Source: Trebouxia sp. TZW2008
Lineage: Eukaryota; Chlorophyta; Trebouxiophyceae; Trebouxiales; Trebouxiaceae
Assembly (NCBI GenBank): GCA_002118135.1
Contig: BDIU01000414.1
Span: 23,538 to 87,537 of the forward strand
Reading direction: 5' to 3'
DNA length: 64,000 nucleotides
A program made the position numbers and the translations under genes. Below the pieces are notes generated by a model that worked only from the letters and a program-made list of their open reading frames with translations, searched no databases and had not been told where the DNA came from. Below are positions 45,535 through 59,200 of this stretch, in pieces (position 1 is the first letter of the stretch; every line of letters begins with the position of its first letter).

Positions 45535-46376
45535 CAGCTTATTAATTGCAACCTATGTTCTGATGGACTCAGAAGCCTTCACCATCAGCGAAATCACTGA
45601 GACAGATGTCACAGTGACAGAAGTTGCATCAGCCCAGCGAGATCTGGTGTCGCTTGAGAACGGCAAAATGGCTGATCATCCTTATGTGTGAGCTCTGAGC
45701 TGCACAGTTTGCTTTTGGTCAAGATGTACCATGTGTGAGGTCTGTTTTGCAGCTAGCAGGTGCGATGCAGACATGACACTGATGAAGCTGGCCTGCTTGC
45801 ATGCACCTAAGCCAAAATCATAGCTGCAGCAGTGAACTACAAGCAGCAAACAGCAGTGTCAGGCAAGCTGCAGCAAGAGGGCAATTGAGCGGGTGCTGCT
45901 TGCCAAACTTGTCTTCACCTTTCTGCAGGTTGCCATTCACACTTGAATATCCGGTATCATGCGAATGCACCAAACCGCTTCAGGGAGCACTACATGGGCT
46001 TCGCCTTCAATTTGTACCAGCATCCTTCACACACCCTCGTCATGCATTTTGCACTACGGTTTGTGCCAAGCTGCACTGCATACATGGTGGCACACTGCAA
46101 GTGTACATGTTTGGATGTGTAGGCATGACCTTATGCAAGTCTGCTTGCGCTTTGCCTGCCTTACAACATCATGCAGTCCCACAGCATGCTGCTCATTTAT
46201 GCTTGCAGCTTCATCTGCTTGCACTGCTAAGCTTTATTGCCATACGCCGGTCACACACGCCACTGCTGTGTGTGCTACATGATAGACTGCAGGCCGAATG
46301 TTGGCACATAGCTGCTGAAGTTGCAATGGTGGGCAAAAACAGTTTTCTAAGATCTCAAAATCCATCACATCAAATT
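45535..46376. other. tail-to-tail gap BTB / calnexin
   Basis: Converging 3' ends. A 43-codon plus frame at 45562-45690 (starts MDSEAFTISEITETDVTV) is well formed and acidic but too short to assign; it may be chance in the 3' UTR or a first exon. Other frames look non-coding. Confidence 0.35.
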
Positions 46377-49300
46377 CTATGAAATTGTTTGCCCAGCTGC
46401 GCCAGCTGCAGCACCGCGACTTCGGGTTGCGACGCCTGTTGTCTGAACTGGCTCTACTGACGTTATGACAGGAGCCGCTGAGGCAACTGGATCGCTGCCC
46501 TCAACTGGCACATCTGGAGTCGACACATCCTGCTTCTTGCTCTGAATGACGCTGGGTGGGGTCTTCTTCTTCTTGTCAGTGGACACCTGCAAACAGCAAC
46601 CATAAAGCATTCTTAGCTTATTGTTCAGGTGCAGAAACATGTGTTGGTCAATACATCTATGCACTACGTGCATGTGCCTGACATTCTGATTGTCAGGAAA
46701 GGATGCTCAGTCTGCACGCCCCACAACTCTGCAGTCGTGAAAGGATACTCGGCCTTGAAAGGTTGCATGCCAACATTGAGAGAGATCTGTCACAGACTCA
46801 TGAGCAGACATGCTGCGCCACTGTGGTCACCACATAAATGCATGACCAATCTCAAAGCCATGGCCAGTCATGATGCTGATGCGTGATGACCCATCTTACA
46901 CACAAAACCATCAGTGCATGAAAGGCGACAACTTAGCATCAGAAAAACAAGGGCAAGGGCTTCACCACTGAACTCATTCTTTTTCTCCAAACAAGGTGCT
47001 CAGCAGCGTATAAAACAGCACTGCAGCAACTGCAAAAGCTGCAAAGGCAAGCAAAGTGATTCGTCCATAACCACCATCAGCCCAACAATGTCAAGACGGC
47101 AAACTTCTTGCTACTCAACTGGCCTCTTATGCCACCAAACAAGGTGCTCAGCAACACCAAAACACACCACTGCAGGATTAATCAAGCCGCACAGGCAAAC
47201 AGAGTGTGTATAACAGTCAGCATGTGTGCAACCCATGGGTGCAGCAATGTCAAAAGGGCAGGGGGGAGGATCTCACCACTGAGCTGGCTCTCTTGCCGCC
47301 AAACAAGGTGCTCAGAAGCACCAGGAACAGCAGCACAGGCACAGCCAAAGCTGCAACGGCAAGCAGAGTGTTCTCTGCTAGAGTGGAGACAAATCCACCA
47401 AGACTGGGCTTCAATGCAGACAAGCCTGGCAGGTCTAGGGCCTGCTCAAGAGCCCTAGACACAAAGTTGCCGGCGCCTGATGACTCATCGCCCAGGTCTG
47501 CTGTGACATCTGGAACCTCATCTTCTTGAAGCTCCTGCGTGATAGCATTGTAATTGAGCCTACAAAATCATTCTAGTTGCAGATGAATCAATTCAGGAGA
47601 AAGCACAGATCAAGTCGCACAAAAGTGGAGTGGCGAGAGAAATACTGTCAAATTGAAAGACGATGATGTGCAGGCAAGCAGTATTGCTGAGAAGACTGGT
47701 TTGCGCATGGACATGTGCAGTGATAGACACGGCTCCATGTCCAAGCATGCCTGATGGCTTTCAGGCAAAGCTTGAACCTGACGCTACGTCTCTGAAAGAG
47801 GCATTGCTCACAAACTGCAGCTGCTCATGTTACAAATGTTGCAAGCCTCCAACACACACGCCTGTGCTACGCTATTCAACTGCATGCTCAGCTGTCTGCA
47901 AGGCGCTGTTGAATTATGCCTGTCCTGTTCAAGTAAATACTGAAACTTGCAGCTTGTACTGCAAGATCGTTGAGTTTCCAATTTGAAGTCAGTCTTGTGC
48001 ATTGATCATCACTATGCAGCATGGGTTCAAAAAAGACATGCATGGGCAGTGGCTCTGCCATCACTGGGAAAAAATTGCTTGTGGATGCCTGCAGCTGTGA
48101 GAACTCCACACTTCACGCCAGATGATCGTGCTGTGAATCCTGTCCTAATCATCATGAAGTTGCCTGCGCCTAGCAATGCAAGTCCATGCAGCAGGCCATG
48201 ACGTACCAGCTCAACTTCATGCTTGGGTTGCCAGTACTTGGTCCTGTACTCCTCAGCCTTTGAAGCCTCGTTGGCCACCAACACATTGTCAAAGTAGTAG
48301 CCCTGGTCCATGGTCCAGATCTCCACTGCCACGGCACCGATGTTACCCAGATTCCTCAAGGGCTCCTTGTCTTCAAAGTAGTTGGGGTTGGCAATCTTGG
48401 CTGGCTTCCAAACGCCCTGCACATCACAAGAATGAGTTTGCTGGTTGGCATATATGTTGTAAGTAGACCCTGTAGGACCACCGCAGCCATGTATTGCAGG
48501 CAACCTTGCACATGCCGCATACACGCAAGCTCATGCCTATGTAATCCACCCTGTTACAGTGTAGTGGAGCAAGCCTTGCAAGAGAGGAGATGTGTCATAT
48601 CGATGAGGCGTTTGTGCTAGACCAAGTCACCATTGCTGCTGTCAGCATAACAGGCTGAAAAAAGAGACAGGAGTCTTCACAGTTGATGTCAGCATAACAG
48701 GCTGAAAAAAGAGACAGGTGACTCAGAGGTGCAGTGCCATGAGAGTGACTGTACAAAGCAACATTTGCAATATCTCATGACCCTGCTCAGCCTTGGTGTT
48801 TTGACAAGAGATGCCAATAGCATGGTGCAGGCTGAAAATGTCAAGCAGATATGTGCTGCTATGCAAAGTCCAAAGTCACAAGGAAGCTGGGTCCCAGCTA
48901 TTTTCTTATCAGCATTGGGAAGCTGCGTAGTTGCATGACTTTGATATACTCTGCATGACTTTGAGCTCATCTTGGAACACACAAAAGGTGCAACAAGCTG
49001 ATATGTTGATGTGGCATCTGTGTGAGGTGTAACAGTGACTGCTGTCATTCAACTGGCTAGCATTGGCTCCTGGGCAACTTACACCAAATTGGGTAAGATG
49101 TACAGGGACAGATGCAAGGTAAGTATTTGATGCAGTCATTGATGCACGTGTGCTGACACCTCTGCACACTATGTTAAGCTGTCATTGATTTGTCCTGACA
49201 CAGTCTGCACACTGAATGCTGAGCCAGGAGAGTGAGTGATTGATAAACAGATAGACGGACAGAGCCATGGACAGACGGATGGACGGACAGATAGACAGAA

Positions 49301-52300
49301 ACATCTGTGACAAACAGACAGGCAGAAACATCTGTGATGGAGTGTACCTTGTACTCAGGGTTGTCAATCATAGATGGGTACCATTTGCCCTTGTAGTTGG
49401 GGTTGGGGATGCTGGGTCGCTCCCACTCTCCACACCCTGGAGCAGCCTCGCACTTGGGGTTGGTCACCTTAGGAGGCTCCCACTCACCGTCTTCTTCCTC
49501 ATCCCAGTCCTCTGGCTGCTCAGCCTCTGCATTGCAATGACCACAGAACTGACCAAACAGCAAAGAAATGGCAGCTGTGTTTCACGACAGTGTCAGCAAC
49601 CGCCTGAGGACCAATTCACAAGAAGGCTCCGGGCAACTTATTGCACTTCCTCAGCAGACAACTCTTCTGGGACTACAATTGTCAGCAGCTCTGCAGGCCA
49701 AGCTGAAAACATGTCAGGACCGAAGGCTTGCTGAACAGACACAATTACATTCCCCATGAATCTGAATGCAGTCAGGTTGCTGTCTAGAAGTGCAGCAGCT
49801 AAACGCAATGCAGCTGATCAGTCATGTGTGGAGGGATTTGGACAAGACTACTTCAGCATGACGCCCAGACAGTCTGCAGCACAGAGCATTTGCAAAGCAA
49901 CAGACCCGTAATGGTATGGAAGGGCACTGCTGACAAGCAGCTTGCTAGCGAAGACGGTGACACCAGCAGGACCCACTGATCACTGATGGTACATTCTGTG
50001 ATCAACGGGTCCACGGACATCACCACCCCTACTGTGTCAGCTGTATGAGCAGTTGCCAAGACAGTATGATGCTGTGTGGCAGCAAAATTGCAGTCTGAAT
50101 GCTGCTTTGGTTCAGCGAAACTGTCCATTTGCCCCCATTTACCAAAGCAAGCTGGGAGAAACTGCAAAGAAAGAGTTGTGTTCTGATCTAGCAATACTGC
50201 ACCCAGCAGGGCGCTTTATGCAGCTTTACCAATCAGTTTGTCCATTCTTGCTCAAGCTGAAGGGCTGAGAGAAGCTGCAAAGACAGAAGCTACTAGACTG
50301 CAGACATGAGGAGCTTTGATTCAGCAAGTCTGCCCCGTTGAGTCATAGCTTCCTTTAGTCTGCAGTCTTGCAAGGTCAAAGCACCAATCTGTTTCGGCAA
50401 CTGCTTTGATTTACTTGTGCAAGACTGCCCGCTCTGCTAGAGCAAGCTGGGAGATGTTGCCAAGACAGGATTGTGTCCTGGACTAGTCACACTGTGCACC
50501 AGAGGGCGCAAAACCGCCCAGGTGCCCGCTTGTGCTGAAGGCAGCTGGGGGAAGATGCCCAGACATTGATCCAGCAAGTCTGCAGACAGAATGGTGCTTT
50601 GATCCAGGCAGTCTGACCCATTCTACCTAGTCCTGCTGAATAACAGCGCCATGCTGTCTGCAATTTGCCTCAAACAAAGATCCACTTTATTTCATCAAGT
50701 ACACAGCAGCTCATGATGCAGCTGTGTCGCATGCGGGGTTTTGGAACGATTAGCAACCTGCCTCCCTGGTTTGTTCTCTGTGACAGTGCTGACAATTGAA
50801 GAATGGACTGTCTGAATACCTGGGTCACAACTGTCGTCAGGCTCAGGCTCCCAACCTCCTAATCATGCAGCTGTGCCACAAGACGTTGTGCATTGGCTGG
50901 CAACATGATGCCACATTCAACTGATTTTCTAAGGGAGCAACAATCTTAAAATAGTGACGATTGACTGATAGGACAACTTGATTGAGTACCTGGGTCATCG
51001 ATCTCTTCAGGCTCGTCATCCAACCAGCCCTTAGGCTTCTCAGCTTCCTCATCAAGGATCTCCCTGGGTGCGTCCTCATCCCAGTCGTCAGGCTTAGTAG
51101 CTTCAGGGTCAGGGATCCTGTGATGCAATCATAGTATCAATATTGTTGTCACCACTGGTAACAATGTTGATACAGAAGATGAGCATAAACACAACAATGG
51201 TACCAGACTGCACATTCCATGGAAGGTGCTAGGTGTCGCGCCCTGATGGCTTGTTGTGAACATCAGGATCGGGACGTTTGATGTACAACTGTCCAGACGT
51301 GACAGTTGCAATACGAGGGTCAGCCAATGTATCCACTGTGTGCTATGACTGACAAGTGTAGGCGTAGCCACAGCATCAGGGCATTCATGACATACTTGCC
51401 AGCAGCTTGAGCAAGCATGCACGTGGGACGACCACCTGCAGCATGTGCCTGCCACATGACGCATGTGCTTGCTCACTGGGCATGCCTGCTTCAAGTTCAT
51501 CAGGCATGTAGGCTGTCTGTGCTGCAAGCTAGGCTTGATGCAATGCATGCAATGGACATGCATGCGCGTTAAGATACTGATGACACCATGAAAGCATGCA
51601 AGCATGCATGCACTCCAGCCTGACCTCCCAGCAAGCAGAGTTCTCGTTGGGAAGGCAACAGCTGACTTGGCTTGGTCAGTCCATTCATCTGACTTTTGAC
51701 ATATGACAAGCAAAAGCAACAGGTCAATCGACTTGGTCGAACCAGTCTTTTGGCCTTCAACACATCATGCAGGAGCAACAGCTTACTTGGCTTGGTCAAC
51801 CCAGTCATCTGGCTTCGAGTCTTCAGGATCATCAATCTCCTGTGGTGGGTTGATGGATGGCGTGAAGTCATCAAACAAGCTGCCACTCTTCTTCTCTTCA
51901 CCATCGATCAGAATCTTATATCTGCAGGTGTATGTTGGCGTGAGAGAAAAGCAACCAGCAGCTACAGAATATGAAAATCAGCATGTCAACACTTTGCTTG
52001 GCAGGCATCCAGCAATGAATGCGTATCATGGCCAGTACTGGTTGCAAGGAGTGACAGTAGCAGCTTACGTGTTGTCAGTCTCAATGACAGCAGTGTAGAC
52101 ATGTGTGAGCTTGTCTGAGCTGACGGCGGGGGGAGCTATCAAGTGCTTCTCCTCAATCTCACCACTGGGTTGTTTGTGCCGCAAGATCAAGTGCACCTGC
52201 ATTTGCAGCACAAAGACTTAGTCTCAAAAGGCTTCTGCAGAGTCTGCTACACAGCTCAAGGCAAGCTCAGGGCTGACCTTGTTGGTTGATCCACACTTGT

Positions 52301-52789
52301 CAGGCCCAAACATGACAGTGTAGGGTGTTGCTTCTTTTAGGCTGCTTGGTTCAAAATCATCGCTCTCTGTGACAAACTTCAAATACGCTCCTCCGCATGT
52401 CAAGCCTTCCGAAAGCTTGAGCTCGTATTGCAGCACCAGCCCCTTTGATGGCTGCACAGGCTCGGGTAATCTTGTGGAAATACCATAATGGCGAGCTTTT
52501 GCTGGGACCTAGAAAAGCAGCAACTGTTACAATTGCTGCTTGCGCTTCGACATGGCAATGACCATTTAGCGCGGAACTGCTGCGGTACCTTCAAGGCCTG
52601 ATCGTCTAGATTCTTTGGCGACTCGGCGGCAAACTTGCCGTTATACTTGCTGTCGCTAGACTGCACCCAGCGCGACTGCCATCCACTGCCAAAGTCCTCG
52701 AAAAACGCAGTGTCCTTGGCCGCGCACTGAACAGCGAACAAAGTCGCTAATGCCAGGCACGCGACGCCGGCGCCTTGCAAATGCCGCAT
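46377..52789 (-). CDS. CNX: calnexin, ER membrane lectin chaperone
   Basis: Binds monoglucosylated glycoproteins in the ER lumen and retains them for folding. Nine exons (52589-52789, 52278-52508, 52069-52196, 51787-51921, 50990-51117, 49348-49526, 48207-48416, 47277-47534, 46377-46586) give 559 residues, the usual size. A signal peptide ([16 protein letters not shown]) precedes [18 protein letters not shown]. The lectin part has [16 protein letters not shown] and [11 protein letters not shown]. The P-domain arm has motif 1 repeats ([68 protein letters not shown]) and motif 2 repeats ([42 protein letters not shown]). Near the C-terminus is the membrane span [20 protein letters not shown] and a Lys-rich cytosolic tail with DKKKKTPPS. 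Introns contain exon-edge copies. Confidence 0.97.
46960..47205 (-). repeat. two decayed copies of calnexin membrane exon
   Basis: In the last intron the minus strand encodes [20 protein letters not shown] then LFGEKE and a stop (about 46960-47045), and a second copy [19 protein letters not shown] with shifted frame around CTGAGCACCTTGTTTGGTGG (about 47115-47205). The real exon reads [20 protein letters not shown]. Spacing is about 155-160 bp. Confidence 0.85.
49240..49345. repeat. GACA/GACG microsatellite and 31-bp repeat
   Basis: GATAGACGGACAGA...GACAGACGGATGGACGGACAGATAGACAG followed by two copies of CAGAAACATCTGTGA. It abuts the donor of calnexin exon 6 (49347). Confidence 0.9.
50055..50700. 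repeat. degenerate repeat in calnexin intron 5
   Basis: Segments such as AGCAAGCTGGGAGAAACTGCAAAG...GTGTTCTGATCTAGCAATACTGCACCCAGCAGGGCGC reappear, strongly altered, as AGCAAGCTGGGAGATGTTGCCAAG...GTGTCCTGGACTAGTCACACTGTGCACCAGAGGGCGC about 300 bp on. No coding content recognised. Confidence 0.5.
50815..50865 (-). repeat. copy of calnexin exon 5 end
   Basis: Minus-strand GAGCCTGAGCCTGACGACAGTTGTGACCCAG|GTATTC mirrors the used exon end GAGCCTGAAGAGATCGATGACCCAG|GTACTC at 50990. It keeps a donor; spacing about 170 bp. Confidence 0.75.
51655..51768 (-). repeat. two extra copies of calnexin exon 4 end
   Basis: The exon end GACTGGGTTGACCAAGCCAA|GTAAGCTGTTGCTCC (51787 upward) is followed in the intron by GACTGGTTCGACCAAGTCGA (about 51728) and GAATGGACTGACCAAGCCAA|GTCAGCTGTTGCC (about 51660), a ~65-bp period. 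The last copy keeps a weak donor. Confidence 0.85.
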
Positions 52790-53214
52790 CGCGCGGATCT
52801 CGTCAATTCAAGCCAATCTAGGCTACTCCGACCTTGCTCAGTTTGATGCAAACGATCGATTGTTGTGACAGGAAGCTTGCCGCTGCGACCGATGATGGTT
52901 AGGGCAGAAGAAGCGCACAGTGCAACGCGTTTCCTGCTTCCTGATTGGCTCAGGCACCTTTGGCCTCTTCAGATTCCTGTGTGAGCAGCATGTTGCCTCT
53001 GCCTGTCGCAACTGTTTTCAACGAGCTGACATGTTTGTGGAATTGCAAGGCTGCTTGTTGCCAGCAACACTGCGCTCTCAACTAACTGGCTGAAGCGCAT
53101 GGAATTCAGTACTCGTTTAACCTAACGTGCATGCACGAGTTGTGATCAAGCAATTTGCCTGGGACTGGACGACAGTGGTGAACGGCTCAACCATTGCAGG
53201 TTTGGCAGCATTGT
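52790..53214. promoter_or_regulatory. head-to-head gap calnexin / TMTC
   Basis: 425 bp between divergent starts of two secretory-pathway genes, so a shared promoter is likely. I see no clear ER-stress element (no CCAAT-N9-CCACG). Confidence 0.55.
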
Positions 53215-56200
53215 ATGCGACGACTTGGCGTCTATGGAGCGCTTGTAGTCTTCAGCCTAGCATTGTATGGCAACACTTGGTCAGCAGGTTTCGTTTTTGA
53301 CGATAACTTTGCCGTGGTACGTGATGTCTGCACTCCCCTGATGCGCAGCGCTTGGTGACACGTAATATTGGCAAAACTTGCATGACGGTGTGCAGGTGAA
53401 CAATGGAGACGTGACAGGTAGTGCGCCCCTGCAAGACCTGATACGTCACGACTTTTGGTAAGGTGATTGCTATGTTTCCAGCCATCAAACACCAACCTTC
53501 ACACGCTCGTAACACGAATAAGACCTGATTGCTGCGGTATCTGGCAATGCAGGGGTCAGCAAATCACCTCTGACCAGAGTCACAAGTCCTACCGTCCAGT
53601 AACAGTCTTGTTTCTGCGGCTTGCAAACAAAGTTGGCCGCTTTTTGCCAAAAGGCAAGCTCAGCTGCATCAACGCTTCACATGCATGTTGATGGTGTAAA
53701 AGGCATGCACCTCAAGGCAACTGTGATTCTGCAGGAATTTCCATCGGTCATGACAACTCAGGAGGCCTTAATGCTAGACCATTCCATATAGCAAACGCTG
53801 CTGTTCACGCCATCAACAGTTGCCTTGTGTTCAGGTAGTGGCATCTCAGCTTTTACACAAAGTCTTACTATACTCTACTAACAACACACCCACTGATCAC
53901 ATTGATAATCAAAGTTTGAAACGCTGGTGTGCAGGACAGCTTTGTTGCTGAACGGTCTAAGATCTGGGTATGAAAGCAACATTGCCACCCAAAAGCAGCA
54001 TGATTCTCAGCGGCAAACAGCAGAAGCCTTCATTGCAGCACTACTCTTTGCTGCTCACCCAATACACACAGAAGCTGTTGCTGGCATTGTGGGACTTGCA
54101 GAGCTACTCAGCGCTGCAATCAGCCTCACAGCTTTGCTGGCATACATTGCTTCAGCCAGATCTTCAGCTGTGTCACAACACTACAGCTTGCTTGCGGTGT
54201 CCATCCTGACCTTATGGGCAGCAGCTTTGGCGAAGGAGATTGGGATTACAATGGTGAGCAATCGCTAAGGCTGCCAGCTGCTGACCTCAGATCCACATGT
54301 TCTGATGGGAATATGGAATCGGAGGGCGTGGCTGCAGTCACATGGTGTCACACAACTTGCTATACAGTTTGAGCTGACCTTGCGCATGATATGACTTTGA
54401 GCGTCTTGATCACAGCTTGCAATGGCCCACAGCTCAAAATTATGCTTTCATTGTGATTTACACTTGTAACACTCAGCAGCTAATGCATTGCACACACTCG
54501 TCAGTACCCTGTCACCTGTCTCATTGGAGCTGGGGTGCCTTGACCTCAGGCTGGTGCCATGATCCTGATTGATGTGTACATGCTGCCCTGGCCCAGGCGA
54601 TCCCACCAAACCCCTCATAACCCCCAGGGGAACCCCTGGCGTTATCTGGCTCAGCTTGCTGGGCATAGAAAGGTGCACAGGCTGGCAGCAGTGGCGGTGG
54701 CTGTTGTGGCATATGCTAAGCTGCGGTCATGGCTTGCTGGAGACCACCTTGTGCGCATCTACCGCAAGGTCAGCAATAGCTTGTGCATGTGGTCACTGCA
54801 GCCTGTGCGCTAGAACTGGCCTTCAACAGTCACTGCTGTGTATTCACTCAAGTCTGGTGCTATGAAGTGACTGAAGCACGTTGTGATGTTGGGTATGTGC
54901 GCTGCTGAGGGGGGCTCTCCTTTTGTGCAGGTAGAGAATCCCATCCCAACTTCAGACCCACAAACAGCCAGGCTCACACCTGGCTACCTGCATGCCAAGT
55001 ATGCACATTTCTTAATGACCCCACTGCACCTCTCAGCAGACTGGTCCTTTGCCTGCTTACCCTACACGCACACCCTGATCTGCTTATTGTGCTTTCTGAG
55101 TCGCTGCAGATTGCATGCAGGTAGAAAACCCAATTCCATTTGCAGACTCACAGACAGCCAGGCTTACAACTGGCTACCTGCATGCCAAGTATGCACACCT
55201 ATTGCTGGTCCCACTGCAGCTCTCAGCAGACTGGTCCTTTGCCTGCATAACCTATGTGCACAGCTTGTCAGATCCCAGAAATGCAGCAACAGCAGCCTTG
55301 TACGCATTCCTGGCTTGGGCTGTGCTATCTGCCCGTCCATGGCATGTCATACGTGATGTACTGTATGGATCAGCCAGCTTGTCAGGTCAACCTGCAAGCC
55401 CTGGTTCAGAAGCCCAATTACAGCATTGGCATGAGCAGCGGTCGCAGCAACAATCTAGTCAGCAGCAGCAGCAGCAGCAAACACAGCAGCAAACGCAGCA
55501 GCAGCAGCAGCAGCAAACACAGCAGCAAACGCAGCAGCAAACGCAGCAGCAGCAAAAGCACCAGCAGCACCAGCAGCATCAAAAGCAGCAGCAGCAGCAG
55601 CAGCAGCCTGATTTTGTGCAGCTGGACACAACGCCACTCAAAGCTGAAGTGACTCCACAGCATGAAGATTCCAGAAGAGGAATGCAGCATAATGAAGCAA
55701 CATGGCAGATGATCATCGTGATTGGCTTGATCGTCGGTCCTTTCCTGCCAGCTGCCAACATCCTGTTCTATGTGGGCACTTTCATTGGTGAAAGGTTGCT
55801 GTACCTACCATCCCTAGGGTTTTGCTTGTTGTTGTCCCATAGCCTGGTGAAACTCATGGGACACAGCGGTCTGCACATGTTCAGCATTGGACTTCTTCAC
55901 ATCGGCATCAATGGTCAGACAGCAAAGCTAAGCAGCAGTGCATTAGCTGTGTCAGTCAGTGATGTCTGTGGCGATGATTGGAATGCAACAGATGCCACCA
56001 AAGCAAAGGGTGTTAGCATGAGGCCCAGGAGTGATGCTCAAAGCTCAGAAGCTGCACCAGTACATGCACAGCATGCACAGCATGATTCTGTCTGGGCAAG
56101 AGTGCGGGGCTGGCTGGGGCTGGCCCTGCTGGGGGGGCTGCTGCTGGGGTACAGCTGGCGGACTGTCACCAGGAATGTGGACTGGCAAGATGAGGAGACG

Positions 56201-59200
56201 CTGTTCATTGCTGCTCAGAAGGTATGCAGTGGTAGCCAGTGATTGAGTGCTTTTGGGCACAGCTCACTGCAGTGTTGCCTACAGCCTGCAAGGTGAATGG
56301 TGGACTCTGATCAGCTGATGCTCTTGACCTGAGCTGGCTTGACCTAAGGTGGAAGGTACACTGAGGTGCATTCTGGCCAGTATCTTGACGCTTTCAATTA
56401 GAACTGTTTTGCTGTGTGGCTGACAGCCCAGAAGACTTGCCACAGAAGCAATTGTGTGTTGTGATTTACTGTTTCATGCATGTGTGGTGCATTCTTTCCA
56501 GCTAGCGTACGGTTTACTGAAGCTCAGCGAGCATGTTGTGCACTCTGATTGGCTATTGTTCGAGTCCCTGAAAGCTTAGACACTGAACTCAAGGCCCCTG
56601 CACTCAAGTGGACCTGATTGCCATGGAGGAAGTTTGCATTGGCCATACAACACACATAATCAGCTGAATACTCCTGTTATCCTGTCCGTACCAATGCTTG
56701 CTGCATGTGCACCCAACGCTCCTCATTTGTTCCTGGTATCTGCCTATCAGGCTACTTGGCAACTGCAGGTGTGCATGAACAGTGCCAAAGTGAGGCTAAA
56801 CAGTGGCATTTTAGAGCGGAGGCACAGCAACTGGGCCCAAGCCTTGCACCACTTCAGGCAGGCCCAGCAGATTGATGACACCTACTGTGAGCCAGACTAC
56901 TGGATCGGTGCAACTCTGCTGCAGCAGGGCAAGCACATACAGCTAGGCCTTCAGGTAAACATGTTAGCAGCGAAGCATCATGTGATGCTATCAGTAGGTC
57001 CAGGTAAATTTGATACCAGGTGTTAGCACAGGCCCTAGGTCTGTGTGACCCAAGTCTTGTCTTGCCAGCTTGGCTGATTACAGGCAATATCCTTTGCTGC
57101 CTGTACTCCTGGAGATCCTGCTGACTACTTTGTATGGTGAATTGCATGCGCTCTTGCCTTCTGTGAGCCAGACTACTGGATTGGTGTCAATCTGCTGCCA
57201 CCAGGCAAGCTCATGCAGCTGGATCTTCAGGCAACAGGCTTTGCTGCTGTCTTCCTTTTTGTCTAGTTGGAACTCCCGGTGTTTGCTTCATGTGAAGTTA
57301 TTTTGACACCGCACTCCTGAGTCCTGATGGTTCCATCTGGGTGAATGCTGTGCTCTGCCCGAATGCCCGAGGCTGCATGCCTGATCCTGCTGCACATCCC
57401 CAAGCAAGCACAGATGCACCTTGAAGCAAGCTGCTTCCCTGCTGTGTTTTCATATCTGCTGCATTGACGCACATGTGGTACAGAAATGAAGGAATGCAGA
57501 ACTACAATGTGTGCAGCAAGGCAACCCCACCGGGGGATTTGCTAGGCTGATGTAATTATGTTCTGCTTGTTATTACGACAACGGCCACAACACAGACTGC
57601 GACAATGGTGTTGCGCCTACTTTGGCAATTTCTGTGTCTCTTCTCTGTACTGTTCACAGAGCTAGTGTCCTTCGGGATTGGGTGGTGCAGTCGCAGCTGT
57701 TTGTGAATTTTGCTGTTGCATGTTGCAATCTTGAGTAATTTCAACAAGGATTCCCCAGATTTTGATGCCATGGCACGGTGTCCATATTTTGTCCTGGTGT
57801 CTGCAGGAATTAGAGAAGGCGCTGAGCTGTAAGTATGTGGCGGCAAACGCAGTGAGTGCCCTGCAGCAAGTGTATCAGCTGATGAGCAGCAATGCGAGGG
57901 AGAAAGCAACATCTCTGCAAGCTTGGGCCAGAATTTTGCTCAAGCCAGAGCTAGGACGAGTTGTAGAGGCCTGTCAGCTGCTTGAGCAGGTAGCCATTGA
58001 GAAGGTGCAGCTCGGTGGAAGCTACGCTCAAGCACAGAGTAAGCACACAGCAGTCAACAGTGTAGCATCACGTCTACATCATGCTAGACAGCTTGCATGT
58101 GTCTAGTAAGGTATAACAACATAGTCCACATAGCCAATGTTCAATTGCATCTTCAGTTGAACAAGATGCAATTGATAGGGTCAAAATGTCTGTTGCTGTG
58201 GCACCAGGCTGTGTGCAGCATGTTGTCATAGCTAATGACTTGGGTGCTTTGATTTATGCTGAGCAAGTCTTCAGAAGTCTGCTCTGGTTTCACTGCTCTC
58301 AGTGGCAAGCCAATAATGTGATTTTCGCTTGACTGGTCCCCTGACGTGTTTGTTACTTGATAGTCAAAGATCTTCAACCTATGCGAGCAAGCCCTGACTG
58401 ACTATGTTGCATGCCAAGCCCTGACTGACTATGTTGTATGCCAAGCCCTGATAAGACCACCAAAGTTCACCATAGCATTGTTTACTACTTCCAAGCGCCC
58501 TCTGGGAATATCATTCGCAATGCCGTTCAAGCTGGAAACTTTTGAGAGAATTGCTTAGCGGTTAGTGTCAGAGGACAACTGACCAACTTTTACAGCACAG
58601 CATGCTTTGCACAGTCTAGCAAGTGTCCAAACAACTTTCCTAACAGGATGAATCGGGCAGGTGTAATGAAGCCATGCATGGTACACTTCAAGGAAGCACC
58701 GGACACAGCACAGCAAGCATCAACAGAAACCGATGTATCAAGCTGTGTTGCATAAGCTCCATGAAGCCATGTCGGCTCAGTTGTTGATCTGAAAGCAGAT
58801 TCCCAAAACTGCACTGACAAGCAAGCTTTGGACAATTGCGGAGATCACCTATCGCAGCAAAACTTGAAGATTGTGTCACAAAAATGCAGGTGTCATGAAG
58901 CCATGTTTGGCAAATCTCAAGCAAGCGCTGGACACAGCATATCAAGCATCGACAACAATGCCATCAGCCTCAGATATGCCTCTGCTGCTGACTTATAGCA
59001 ATTACACCCTGAGTCAGTCAAGCTTGTGCATCAAAGCCAGGATGCAAGTTCTGCGAACCCTGACTATGCATAAAGCAGACTCGGCAGAAGTTCAGCGGGT
59101 CGCACTCAAGTACTTGCAGCAAAACATGCCCAGCTGTCGAGTGGTGCAAAGTAAGGACCAGGAGCATGAGAAACCGGAGATGGCAACTTCGCATCTACAG

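Noticed and set aside
55418..55690. Leu-rich minus-strand frame
   Set aside because: It is the complement of the CAG/CAA glutamine tract of TMTC exon 7.
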